Shown piece by piece: positions 53,714 through 62,385 of a DNA stretch of 64,000 bases; position 1 is the stretch's first letter; every line of letters begins with the position of its first letter. Position numbers and translations under genes: made by a program. This DNA comes from Halovenus amylolytica (GTDB lineage Archaea; Halobacteriota; Halobacteria; Halobacteriales; Haloarculaceae). Location of the stretch: the NCBI GenBank assembly GCA_004015825.1, contig SAYS01000014.1, forward strand, positions 1 through 64,000, given 5' to 3'. A model generated the notes under the pieces. The model did no database searches. It had not been told where the DNA came from and saw only the letters and a program-made list of their open reading frames with translations.

Positions 53714-54850
53714 TTATAAGTTCTCAGATAGAAGATGTTTTTCTGCCGGTTCGTGGTCGATCTCGTACCCCTGCGGAGTTTCGGCGACGTCGGTTACAAC
53801 GTAAAACTGGATCTCCTGTTCCTGGCTGGTCATTACGGGAAACTCGTAGTTGTCAGCCTCGTAGTCCGGTGACTCACCAGCCTCGACTCTGTCGGCGACG
53901 AAGCCACGATGGTCCGCGATACGCTGTTCGGTCACCTCGCGTGAAATCCGGGGGATCTCCGCGGTCTGTGAGCCGAAATGATCCAGAAAGGACCGGTCGC
54001 GTTCGTAGCCGACAGAGTTCCGGCCCGCGACCATCGCAGCCAGAGTCGTCGTCCCCGTCCCCCAGAACGGATCGAGGACGGTATCGCCGTAGATGGAGTA
54101 CATGTTGACGAGACGGTACGGGATCTCGAAGGGGAAGGCAGCGGCCCTGTCCCGTAGTTCGTCCTGGGAGAGATCCTGTAGTCGGCCACGGATCTCCGTC
54201 CAGAGATCGGTAAACCACCGATTTCGCTCCTCCCAGAAGTACGCCGCCTCGTAACGGCGGTCGGCACCGGGTTCGAACTCCCGGCGATAGCCGTTCCGGA
54301 AAACGAGGATGTACTCGTGTTCGAGCGTGACGTAGGCGCTGGGTGGCAACATCCCCGACCCCATGAATTTCGCGGCGCTGTTTGCGGGTTTGTGCCAGAG
54401 AATATCCGGCAGTGGATCGAACCCGCGCTGTTCGAAGGCCTCGGTGATCCGCGAATGGTTGGGGTAGACCCGGAACCGGCCGCCGATCGTCCGGGTCGCG
54501 TCCCCGATGTTGATACAGGCGATCCCGCCGGGGGCGAGGACACGTTCGATCTCGTCCCAGACCGAATCGAGTACCTCGTGCATCGCCTCGAAGGCCGCCT
54601 CGCCGTCGCCAGCAGCCAGTTGCTCCTCGACGGTCGGAGAGAGCTCCGCGAACAGCTCGTCCCACATCTCGATCATCGGGTACGGGGGAGAGGTGACGAC
54701 CAGTTCGACGCTGTTCGACTCGATCGCCGACAGATCGCGTGCGTCGGTGGGGTGAATCCGATGGGTCGTCGTGAGCCCCTCGTCCGATCCAACTGAGTCC
54801 GTCGTCGACTCGTGGCTGTCAGCCCGATCCGAGTTGTCGTCGTCGGCCAT
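53714..54850 (-). CDS. zim: Solitary DNA (cytosine-N4) methyltransferase, Zim-like
   Basis: 378 aa from ATG 54850. Beta-type order: TSPPYP (53-58) first, then DPFWGTGTT (260-268), the SAM-binding motif. It has no adjacent restriction endonuclease. The segment VTSPPYPMIEMWDELF is what I recall from the haloarchaeal orphan methyltransferase Zim (HVO_0794), which modifies CTAG; recognition of CTAG is therefore likely but not proven. The first about 25 residues are acidic and Ser-rich. It begins 1 bp after the hisG stop and is probably cotranscribed with it. Confidence 0.8.
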   Translation of the reverse strand: MADDDNSDRADSHESTTDSVGSDEGLTTTHRIHPTDARDLSAIESNSVELVVTSPPYPMIEMWDELFAELSPTVEEQLAAGDGEAAFEAMHEVLDSVWDEIERVLAPGGIACINIGDATRTIGGRFRVYPNHSRITEAFEQRGFDPLPDILWHKPANSAAKFMGSGMLPPSAYVTLEHEYILVFRNGYRREFEPGADRRYEAAYFWEERNRWFTDLWTEIRGRLQDLSQDELRDRAAAFPFEIPYRLVNMYSIYGDTVLDPFWGTGTTTLAAMVAGRNSVGYERDRSFLDHFGSQTAEIPRISREVTEQRIADHRGFVADRVEAGESPDYEADNYEFPVMTSQEQEIQFYVVTDVAETPQGYEIDHEPAEKHLLSENL

Positions 54851-54851
54851 C

Positions 54852-55697
54852 TTACTCGACCAGTCGTTCGATCTCGGTGACGAGGATATCACTCGCGCCG
54901 ACAGCTTTCAGATCAGTGATCGTCTCGAACACGCGCCCTTCCGCGACGACCGCGTGGACAGCAACCTGGTCGGTCCCGGCGATGTCCATCACCGTCGGCC
55001 CGCTCATTCCCGGCAACACGTCTTTGATCGTCTCTAGTTCGTCCTCGGGTGCGTTGAGCATGAGATACCGCTTGTCATCCGCATCGAGAACCGAACCGAG
55101 TGCCGTCGAAACCTGTTCGACCTTCGGCTCATCGGCAACATCACCACGGGCGAACAGCCGGACAGAGGAGGAGAGAATCTCCTCGATTTCGACGAGCCGG
55201 TTCATCCGCAGGGTAGTCCCGGTGGAGGTGATATCGACGATGCCGTCAGCCATATCGACGTGCGGGGTTAGCTCCGTCGCACCAGAGACTTCTGTGATAT
55301 CTACGTCGACAGCCTGCTCGTCGAAGTAGGCCTCGGTAATCGCGGGGAACTCCGTCGCGATCGTCCCGCCGTCGAGGTCGGCGAGCGAGTCGACATCACC
55401 GTCTTCCGGGACAGCCAGGACGATCCGGCAGTTTCCGTAGTCGAGATCGAGCAACTCCACGAGATCGGTCTCGGACTCCTGTTCCTGATCGTAGCCGGTG
55501 ATGCCGAGATCTGCCGCCCCGTCTGCGACGTACTCCGGGATATCGCCAGCCCGTGCGAAGAGGACAGTGACGTCGGGATCGACAGTATCGGCGTACAGTT
55601 TCCGGTCTGCGCCGTCGATGAGGTGTAGCCCGGCCCGTTCCAGGAGATCGAGTGTCGGCTCGTGAAGGCGGCCCTTGTTGGGCACAGCAATACGCAT
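54852..55697 (-). CDS. hisG: ATP phosphoribosyltransferase (long form)
   Basis: 281 aa. First enzyme of histidine synthesis, joining ATP and PRPP. Seen: [70 protein letters not shown]. The last about 80 residues are the ACT-like regulatory domain that gives histidine feedback inhibition (long HisG). It precedes zim by 1 bp. Confidence 0.93.
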   Translation of the reverse strand: MRIAVPNKGRLHEPTLDLLERAGLHLIDGADRKLYADTVDPDVTVLFARAGDIPEYVADGAADLGITGYDQEQESETDLVELLDLDYGNCRIVLAVPEDGDVDSLADLDGGTIATEFPAITEAYFDEQAVDVDITEVSGATELTPHVDMADGIVDITSTGTTLRMNRLVEIEEILSSSVRLFARGDVADEPKVEQVSTALGSVLDADDKRYLMLNAPEDELETIKDVLPGMSGPTVMDIAGTDQVAVHAVVAEGRVFETITDLKAVGASDILVTEIERLVE

Positions 55698-55789
55698 ACT
55701 CCCGATTGCCCGCCCTGGGTCAACTGTTTTTCGACAGCGGAGTACCGAGATACAAAGGCTCTTTTTTCATCATGCCCTACAGCTACGCA

Positions 55790-56923
55790 ATGGAAGAGCC
55801 TGATGGGCCCGGCGAGGACCGCTGTGAGTCCTGTGGCGAGGTACTGAAGCCATCGGATCGGTACTGCCCCTCGTGTGGCACAGTGACCGGCCACTCGGAA
55901 CGTGGGCAGCCAGCGACCAGTGACGGCGACGATTCCGAACGGTCGGAGGCCGAGTGGGGTGCCGAGTCGCGGGCCGACACTGAACTCCAGAACGGCGGTT
56001 GGGAGCAGAGTGAGCCGACGTATCCTCAGGAACAGGATGTGGGCCGACCGAGAGATAGAGAGCGAGGAGGGGACAGCTCCCCCGGATCACCCGGTTCGAT
56101 GCGGGGTCGGGAGTCACCCCTCCGGACCGCTGGCGTTGGCCTGGGACTCGGGATCCTCGGACCGGTCTTTCTGATCATCGGATCGTTCCTCGCGGCAGTC
56201 GTGCTGTCGACGGTCGGCGTCTCACAGAACGCGTTCATCATCCTCGGGACGTCGATCGGACAGATACTGGGGTTCGGTGGGGTGGCGCTGGGGTACCTGC
56301 GCCAGCGCGGCTACGAATGGGGGGATATCCAATCCTATCTCGGGATCAGGATCCCCTCACTGCGTGAGCTCGGCGTCGTGATCGCTGGCTACGTGGGAAT
56401 TATCGTCTCGTTGATCGTCGTTTCGATCATCGCGACGCTGTTTCTCCCCGAGCCAGCGCAGAACGAAGGGGCGCAGACGGCTATCGAGAACCCGGATATC
56501 ATCCCGATAATGATCGTGATGATGCTGCTGGTCGTCGGTCCCTTCGAGGAGTTGCTGTACCGGGGTGTCGTCCAGAACCGACTCCGTGAGAACTTCGATG
56601 TGTTTCCAGCAATCGCGATCGCGTCGGCTATCTTCGCCGCCGTGCACGTCATCGCACTCGCTGGCGACCTCGTCGGGATGCTCGTGACGATCACGATCCT
56701 CTTTTTCCCGGCGACGATCTTCGGCTACGTCTACGAGTACACCGGCAATCTCGTCGTTCCTGCACTGTTACACGGAATCCACAACTCGGTGTTGCTCTCG
56801 CTCATCCTGCTCGGGCCCGAACTCGAAGAGCAGACCGCCTTTGTCGCACGGGACGCCGTACTGTCGGGGGTCGAGACCGTCGTTGCAGTCGTCGAGACTG
56901 TTCCCATCGCGGTCGGTCTCTGA
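55790..56923 (+). CDS. CPBP intramembrane protease with N-terminal zinc ribbon
   Basis: 377 aa from ATG 55790 (ATG 55772 is an alternative). A zinc ribbon (RCESCGEVLKPSDRYCPSCG, two CxxC pairs) is followed by a low-complexity polar linker and a CPBP (CAAX/bacteriocin-processing) membrane domain of about eight helices: EELLYRGVVQNRL (EExxxR motif), AAVHVIAL and LLHGIHNSVLLS (His residues). Likely a membrane protease; the zinc ribbon could recruit a partner. Divergent from hisG. Confidence 0.8.
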   Translation: MEEPDGPGEDRCESCGEVLKPSDRYCPSCGTVTGHSERGQPATSDGDDSERSEAEWGAESRADTELQNGGWEQSEPTYPQEQDVGRPRDRERGGDSSPGSPGSMRGRESPLRTAGVGLGLGILGPVFLIIGSFLAAVVLSTVGVSQNAFIILGTSIGQILGFGGVALGYLRQRGYEWGDIQSYLGIRIPSLRELGVVIAGYVGIIVSLIVVSIIATLFLPEPAQNEGAQTAIENPDIIPIMIVMMLLVVGPFEELLYRGVVQNRLRENFDVFPAIAIASAIFAAVHVIALAGDLVGMLVTITILFFPATIFGYVYEYTGNLVVPALLHGIHNSVLLSLILLGPELEEQTAFVARDAVLSGVETVVAVVETVPIAVGL

Positions 56924-56969
56924 CCTGTCTCTGCGCAACTGTGAGGCATCTGCAGTCCGTAACTCGATT

Positions 56970-57311
56970 ATGTCCGAGACAGTCCCGGTGACAGTCGTCG
57001 AGGGAGACCAGGAGACGACCATCGAGGTCGAACAGGGTCGGATTCTGCGGGACGCACTGCTCGAGGCTGGATTCCAGGTGTACGGAACAGTATCGAAGTA
57101 CGCGAACTGTGGCGGCCGGGGGCTCTGTGCGACCTGTACTGTCGAGGTCGATCCAGCGCCGGAGCCGACACACTGGCACGACGCCGCCGCGGTTCGGTTC
57201 GGCTATCCCCGACTCTCCTGTCAGATCGCGGTCGACGAGCCGATGCGGGTCAGACTACTCGATAAACACGTCTGGGGGCAGGTGTTTCCACGGCAGTTGT
57301 CGTCCGAATAG
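56970..57311 (+). CDS. 2Fe-2S ferredoxin
   Basis: 113 aa from ATG 56970. Plant-type 2Fe-2S: N-terminal strands (VPVTVVEGDQETTIEVEQGRILRDALLEAGFQVYG), cluster cysteines in YANCGGRGLCATC (the C-x5-C-x2-C pattern) and a fourth Cys in RLSCQIAV. An electron carrier; partner not evident. It lies 60 bp before the SAH/MTA deaminase gene. Confidence 0.85.
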   Translation: MSETVPVTVVEGDQETTIEVEQGRILRDALLEAGFQVYGTVSKYANCGGRGLCATCTVEVDPAPEPTHWHDAAAVRFGYPRLSCQIAVDEPMRVRLLDKHVWGQVFPRQLSSE

Positions 57312-57370
57312 CTGGCCTCGACCAGCAGTGACGATACAGAGTTAAGCCCGTGCAGTGTGGGACATTTCGT

Positions 57371-58666
57371 ATGAGCACGCTTGCAGTAACGGATGGACGC
57401 GTCCTCCGGCCCGATATGACAGTCGCGTACGCGGACGTACTCGTCGATCGAGATAGCGGAACGATCGAGGAACTGAGCGAGCCCGGCGAGATCGAGGGGG
57501 ACGACCAGCTCGATGCCGCCGGTGGGTTCGTCATCCCGGGACTGGTCAACGCCCACACGCACGTCGCGATGACGCTGTTCCGCGGAAACGCAGACGACAA
57601 ACCGCTGGATGCGTGGCTCCAGGAAGACATCTGGCCTGTCGAGGCGGAGCTACAGGCCGAGGACGTCCGCGCCGGGACAGCCCTCGGTGTCGCAGAGATG
57701 ATCCGCTCGGGCACGACAGCCTTTGCAGATATGTACTTCTTCATGCCCGAAGTGGCCGACGTCGTCGAGGAGGCTGGGCTTCGAGCGCGACTCGGACACG
57801 GCAGTATCACCGTCGGCAAGGGCGAGGATGCTGCCCACGAGGATTTCGAACATGGGCTGGAATTCGCCCGGGAACACGACGGGAGGGGTGACGGTCGCAT
57901 CAAGACGATGTTCACGCCCCACAGCCTGACGACCGTCGACGAGGCATTCTACCGGGAGTACGTCCCGGAAGCCAGAGCGGACGGGATTCCGATCCACTTC
58001 CACGCGAACGAGACGGTCGACGAAGTCGAGCCACTCGTCGCGGAGTACGACCAGCGACCCCTGGAGTACGCCGACGGCCTGGATCTGCTAACGGAGGACT
58101 CGTTTATCGCCCACGGCGTCCACGTCGACGACCACGAGATCGAGTTGCTCACCGATAGAGACACGGCCGTCATCCACTGTCCGGCCTCGAATATGAAACT
58201 CGCGAGCGGCATGGCTCCGGTCCAGAAGTTGCTCGACGGTGGCGTCACAGTCGGGCTGGGGACAGATGGTGCAGCCTCGAACAACGATCTGGATATGTTC
58301 GACGAGATGCGCGATGCAGCGATGCTGGGGAAACTCGCAGCCGACGACGCGAGCGCCGTCGCCGCACCGACGGCAGCCGAGATGGCAACTGCCGGCAGCG
58401 CCGACGCGATCGGGTTCGATAGCGGCCGTCTCGAACCTGGTGCGAACGCGGATCTCGCCGTGATCGACCTCGACGCCGAACACCTGACACCACAGCACGA
58501 CCTCGTCAGTCACCTCGCGTACGCGGTCCGGGGCAGTGACGTCCGCCACACGGTCTGTGACGGAACCGTGTTGATGCGGGATCGCAAACTCCAGACACTA
58601 GATCTCGACGACGTTATCGAAGAAGCGAGTGCACGTGCGGAAGCGCTATTTGCCCGAGCAAACTGA
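57371..58666 (+). CDS. SAH/MTA (adenosine-type) deaminase, amidohydrolase family
   Basis: 431 aa from ATG 57371. TIM-barrel metal hydrolase: NAHTHVAMTLFRGNADD (HxH), FHANETVDEV (His), AHGVHVDD (His), and GTDGAASNNDLDMFDEM (catalytic Asp) match MtaD/DadD. It deaminates S-adenosylhomocysteine, methylthioadenosine or 5'-deoxyadenosine; which one cannot be read from sequence. AhcY, another SAH-removing enzyme, is 1.4 kb downstream. Confidence 0.85.
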   Translation: MSTLAVTDGRVLRPDMTVAYADVLVDRDSGTIEELSEPGEIEGDDQLDAAGGFVIPGLVNAHTHVAMTLFRGNADDKPLDAWLQEDIWPVEAELQAEDVRAGTALGVAEMIRSGTTAFADMYFFMPEVADVVEEAGLRARLGHGSITVGKGEDAAHEDFEHGLEFAREHDGRGDGRIKTMFTPHSLTTVDEAFYREYVPEARADGIPIHFHANETVDEVEPLVAEYDQRPLEYADGLDLLTEDSFIAHGVHVDDHEIELLTDRDTAVIHCPASNMKLASGMAPVQKLLDGGVTVGLGTDGAASNNDLDMFDEMRDAAMLGKLAADDASAVAAPTAAEMATAGSADAIGFDSGRLEPGANADLAVIDLDAEHLTPQHDLVSHLAYAVRGSDVRHTVCDGTVLMRDRKLQTLDLDDVIEEASARAEALFARAN

Positions 58667-59063
58667 TCGTGATTAGTGCGGTTATTTTCGTACCCACCTC
58701 CCAGACAGCCATGTCTCACGGCGTGTCCTCCACATCTTCTTTCACCATAGCGGTACAGACTCGCAGTAATCACTATGAGTGAGGCTGTCGGAGAGAACTG
58801 CCTTTTCGATGTGGGAGATACAGAAGCGATACGAACAGCCCACTAGACAGTGGGTCACCGGGTTGCGCTGGCAATGTGCGTGCTCGACAGAATATATAAG
58901 GAATCATATATAACTGTTCGAATCGGCCCCGAGTTAAACTCTAAGAGAGTATTGTAAACCGTAAAAAAGGATCTGAGGGCCCATTACCATCTGGCAATAT
59001 AGCGATAAACGAACTGAACGGGGTGGGGGGTTTAGTGAGGGAAAGCAAGTAGACAATGATAGA
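58667..59063. other. Gene-free region with a 105 bp inverted repeat
   Basis: 397 bp without a supportable gene. GTGATTAGTGCG (58669-58680) is complemented, with one mismatch, by CGCAGTAATCAC (58762-58773), and GTACC/GGTAC lies just inside these arms, so a long stem-loop or MITE-like repeat of 105 bp follows the deaminase stop. CCCACT/AGTGGG makes a small hairpin at about 58839-58855. An AT stretch with TATATAAGG and ATCATATATA is at about 58892-58913. No clear TATA box is at the expected distance from the next ATG (59064). Confidence 0.45.
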
Positions 59064-59801
59064 ATGGAACGTAAAACTGTACTACTCGTCGTTGCACTGT
59101 CTGCGATGGCAGCTGTGCTGGCAGTCGGTGCCGCACCGGCGGCCGCACAGACTGATAGCGATCTATCGGTCAGTGTGACACAGGACAACGACAGCTCTGC
59201 GACAGTGACGGTCACGGACAATGGAACTGCAGTAGAGAACAGCTCGGTCAACGTCACCAGCGAAACTGACAACGTTTCCTACGCGGGGACCGGTAACTAC
59301 GAGACAGACGAAAACGGTACTGTGGGACTGCCAGCACCGGAAGAAAACGTCACGATCAGCGTGACTGCAGCCTTCGAGAACGAGACGGCAACGACGGAGG
59401 CGACGCTGACCGCGGGGACGGCGGAGAACGAATCGAGCTTCGGGCAGGCAGTCTCCTCGTTCGTGGAGAGCCTGAACAATAACGAGACTGACGGTCCGAT
59501 GGGCGTCCTCGTCTCGAATTTCGTCCTCGCAAACAATCCAGCGTCGGACAAGACTCCGGACCACGCCGGACCGCCGGAAAACGAGACCGGACCGCCGGAA
59601 AACGAGACCGGACCCCCAGAAAACAAGACTGGCCCGCCAGAAAACAAGACTGGCCCACCAGAGGACAGAGGTCCTGACGGCGACAACGGTCCGCCAGAAG
59701 ACAGAGGCCCTGGCGGTGAGGACAGTGACACTGACGCCGAAGACGACGAGGAAGAAGAAGACGGATCACAGGGCCCACCGGATCACGCGGGCCCCTCGTA
59801 G
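59064..59801 (+). CDS. Secreted, sequon-rich repeat protein
   Basis: 245 aa with a Sec signal peptide (MERKTVLLVVALSAMAAVLAVGAAPAAAQ). The mature domain (30-160) is strand-rich and Thr/Asn-rich with many N-x-S/T sequons (NSSVNVT, NVS, NGT, NVT, NET). Residues 169-196 are four 7-residue GPPEN(E/K)T repeats, each with a sequon, followed by diverged GPPEDRGP units and a long acidic tail. No C-terminal anchor is visible, so the protein may be released or held by its repeats. Heavy N-glycosylation by archaeal AglB is expected. Confidence 0.75.
   Translation: MERKTVLLVVALSAMAAVLAVGAAPAAAQTDSDLSVSVTQDNDSSATVTVTDNGTAVENSSVNVTSETDNVSYAGTGNYETDENGTVGLPAPEENVTISVTAAFENETATTEATLTAGTAENESSFGQAVSSFVESLNNNETDGPMGVLVSNFVLANNPASDKTPDHAGPPENETGPPENETGPPENKTGPPENKTGPPEDRGPDGDNGPPEDRGPGGEDSDTDAEDDEEEEDGSQGPPDHAGPS
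59568..59651 (+). repeat. Four tandem 21 bp repeats coding for GPPEN(E/K)T
   Basis: Units at 59568-59588, 59589-59609, 59610-59630 and 59631-59651; the first two are nearly identical and the last two differ mainly at third positions and at the Glu/Lys codon. A partly diverged unit follows. Recent tandem expansion is likely. Confidence 0.8.
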
Positions 59802-59825
59802 ATAGCAACCGTCGCTGACTCTCTT

Positions 59826-60071
59826 TTACTGGCTTCTGGGTGTGTCGTCCGGCCGTCCCAGCTTCGTGTACAGGTAGTACGAATAGACGGCGGATAGGGC
59901 TGCAATGAGAAAGGAGCCACCTGCCAGAACCAGGATCTGTAGCTCACCGACAGCGACGAACAGATCGGGAACCGAGAGAGAAACGAGATGGTGGGAGTTT
60001 CTGGCACGGACAGTCAGAGTGCTTCGGTACTGTTTTCCCCACCCTGACCGTTCGTACTGGCATGACAGCAC
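59826..60071 (-). CDS. Possible small membrane protein, start uncertain
   Basis: A reading frame of up to 81 aa on the minus strand, ending SVPDLFVAVGELQILVLAGG then SFLIAALSAVYSYYLYTKLGRPDD. The hydrophobic helix and flanking charges look like a real single-pass protein. No good ATG exists in frame; GTG 60071 would overlap the ahcY start by 10 bp and gives an odd N-terminus, so the true start is unclear. It is the only candidate in the 260 bp gap. Confidence 0.4.
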   Translation of the reverse strand: MLSCQYERSGWGKQYRSTLTVRARNSHHLVSLSVPDLFVAVGELQILVLAGGSFLIAALSAVYSYYLYTKLGRPDDTPRSQ

Positions 60072-61336
60072 CTATTAGTCAGCAACTTTCAGACGCGGAT
60101 CTTCTGGAAGACGGACAGCGTAAGATGGAGTGGGCACGCCAGCATATGCCGATTCTGGAGTCACTGCGCGAGGATTTCGAACGGTCCCAACCCTTCGCCG
60201 GGGAGGTGATCGGGATGGCGATGCACGTCGAAGCCAAAACAGCGATCCTGGCGGAGACACTCGCAGCCGGCGGTGCGGAGGTCGCAATCACTGGCTGTAA
60301 CCCACTGTCGACACACGACGACGTCAGTGTCGCACTCGATGCAGTCGAGGGCGTCACATCCTACGCGAAACGTGGCGTCGATGGCGACGAATACTACGAG
60401 GCGATGGAAGCCGTGATCGGCCACGAGCCGACGATCACCGTCGACGACGGCGGGGATCTCGTCTTCGCGATCCACGAAGAGTACCCGGAACTGATCGAGA
60501 CGATCGTCGGTGGCTGTGAGGAGACGACGACTGGTGTCCACCGCCTGCGCGCGATGGCCGACGACGGCGAACTCGACTATCCGATGTTCGCGGTCAACGA
60601 CACGCCGATGAAACGACTGTTCGACAACGTCCACGGAACCGGTGAGTCCTCGCTGGCCTCGATCGCGATGACGACCAACCTGGCCTGGGCCGGCAAGACG
60701 GTCGTCGTGGCCGGCTTCGGCTACTGTGGAAAGGGTGTCGCACGGAAGGCAGACGGCCAGAACGCGAACGTAATCGTCACGGAGGTCGAACCCCGCCGGG
60801 CGCTGGAGGCACACATGGAGGGCTACGACGTCAAACCGATGCACGAGGCGGCCGCGGAGGGTGACGTCTTCATCACTACCACGGGCAACCGTGACGTGAT
60901 CGTCGCCGACCACTTCGATCAGATGGACGACGGTGTCGTGCTCGCGAATGCTGGCCACTTCGACGTCGAGATCGACCTGGATGCACTCGGTGAGAAAGCA
61001 GTCGACAGCTACGAGGCACGCGACGGGATGCAGGCCTACGAGATGGATGACGGCCGCCGGATCCACGTCCTCGCAGAGGGGCGGCTGGTCAACCTCGCGA
61101 CCCCTGTCTCACTCGGCCACCCGGTCGAGGTGATGGACCAGAGCTTCGGCGTGCAGGCAGTCTCCGTGCGCGAACTCGTCGAACACGGCGAGGAGTACGA
61201 CGCCGGCGTCCACGACGTCCCCGACGAACTCGACGAGGAGGTCGCCAAGATCAAACTCGAAGCCGAAGGCGTCGATATCGACGCACTGAGTGACGAGCAA
61301 GAAGAGTACATGAACAGCTGGCAGCACGGAACATAA
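60062..61336 (+). CDS. ahcY: Adenosylhomocysteinase
   Basis: 424 aa. NAD-dependent enzyme hydrolysing S-adenosylhomocysteine to homocysteine and adenosine. Seen: HMPILESLREDFERSQPFAGEVIGMAMHVEAKTAIL (substrate domain), catalytic VNDTPMKRLFDN, NAD loop VAGFGYCGKGVARKA, and VLANAGHFDVEIDLDAL. It ends with the helical tail EEEVAKIKLEAEGVDIDALSDEQEEYM. It is short for eukaryotic enzymes but normal for archaea. Part of a local SAH-handling pair with the deaminase. Confidence 0.95.
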   Translation: MTAPISQQLSDADLLEDGQRKMEWARQHMPILESLREDFERSQPFAGEVIGMAMHVEAKTAILAETLAAGGAEVAITGCNPLSTHDDVSVALDAVEGVTSYAKRGVDGDEYYEAMEAVIGHEPTITVDDGGDLVFAIHEEYPELIETIVGGCEETTTGVHRLRAMADDGELDYPMFAVNDTPMKRLFDNVHGTGESSLASIAMTTNLAWAGKTVVVAGFGYCGKGVARKADGQNANVIVTEVEPRRALEAHMEGYDVKPMHEAAAEGDVFITTTGNRDVIVADHFDQMDDGVVLANAGHFDVEIDLDALGEKAVDSYEARDGMQAYEMDDGRRIHVLAEGRLVNLATPVSLGHPVEVMDQSFGVQAVSVRELVEHGEEYDAGVHDVPDELDEEVAKIKLEAEGVDIDALSDEQEEYMNSWQHGT

Positions 61337-61361
61337 CGAAAAAAGACGAAGTCGCTGCGTC

Positions 61362-62276
61362 TCAGGCCGATTCTTCCTGTAGTTCCGCGAGGTCAGGCGC
61401 GTTCTCGGCTTCCTCGGGGAGTGTGATGTCGACTGCCGAGTGATCGAGCGTGATCGTATCCTCGACAGCACTTTCGACGACAGTATTCTGTGCCTCTGAT
61501 GTAGATTCTGCGGTCTGATCGATCCGAACTGGCTGGTTCGATTCTGCGGAGACCCAGACCGTCATCTGGACGTCGGTAAACTCTGCACTGCCCCCACTAC
61601 TGTTTCCGAAGTAGTACTCGTTGAGTGCTGTCTCGTCCACATCTGCGGTGAGAACGTACACACGTTCGCCCTCGTAGGTCGTCTCACCTTCGAGCGTCGC
61701 CGACGAGTTCGACATGAACACAGTCAGCTGGGATGTGATATCGTACTGATTCACAAAGGTATCGAAATCCTCCGAGATATTCTGCTGGATCCACGCGGAG
61801 CCGTACTGCTGTTCGTTTTGATCACTTCGCGTGTACGCAACGTCATCGAGGAGGTACCCCTCGCTTTCGGTCGATCCTTGTTGGCTCGTCTGGTTCTGTT
61901 CGAACGCGACCGCAGGTTCGGTCGTGTCCACCATCACGTCCCGCGTACTGGTGCCCTCGACAGTCTGGTTGCCCTGTGTCTGACTCTGGTCGGACTGCTG
62001 GGCGTAGGAGTACTCTTCAGTGGATTCGAGTTCGCTGATGCTCTCCGAGAAGACTTCCTCGGCAGTCACGTCGTCACTGACTGGATCGAGATCATCGAGT
62101 GCAGGGTCCGAATCACCGGTGGACTCGTCGCCGGAGCCGTCGTCCGAGTCGTTCAGTGTGTCATTCCCGTTGCCATCGTCACCGCCGAGTCCGAGACAGC
62201 CAGCTGACAGCACGAGCACGACCACCGCGAGCAGTGCGAGCTGTTTTCTGGTTCCCGGCCAATTCAGGGATCGCAT
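61362..62276 (-). CDS. LolA-like secreted lipoprotein, paralogue of 11584-12381
   Basis: 304 aa. Signal with lipobox (LALLAVVVLVLSAGC, Cys about 27), then an acidic Asn/Gly/Ser linker, and a half-barrel-type domain: EEVFSESISELESTEEYSYAQQSDQ, AWIQQNISEDFDTFVNQYDITSQLTV, YEGERVYVLTADVDETALNEYYFG, EFTDVQMTVWVSAESNQPVRIDQT. The end DITLPEEAENAPDL is shared with the first lipoprotein in the window. May carry a lipid or small hydrophobic ligand. Confidence 0.72.
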   Translation of the reverse strand: MRSLNWPGTRKQLALLAVVVLVLSAGCLGLGGDDGNGNDTLNDSDDGSGDESTGDSDPALDDLDPVSDDVTAEEVFSESISELESTEEYSYAQQSDQSQTQGNQTVEGTSTRDVMVDTTEPAVAFEQNQTSQQGSTESEGYLLDDVAYTRSDQNEQQYGSAWIQQNISEDFDTFVNQYDITSQLTVFMSNSSATLEGETTYEGERVYVLTADVDETALNEYYFGNSSGGSAEFTDVQMTVWVSAESNQPVRIDQTAESTSEAQNTVVESAVEDTITLDHSAVDITLPEEAENAPDLAELQEESA

Positions 62277-62385
62277 AGAAGCGCTATCGGTTCGGGCAAA
62301 ATAAACGCTTGCTTCTGTGATTGTTGTTGCTCGTCACGAGACCGCAAGCAGTGACTTATATTCGAGCCAGCCCTAACGTGACTCC

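Noticed and set aside
58890..58915. Origin-like AT-rich inverted repeat (TATATAAGG/ATCATATATA)
   Set aside because: No orc1/cdc6 gene or ORB-type repeats nearby; more likely a promoter or a chance AT run.
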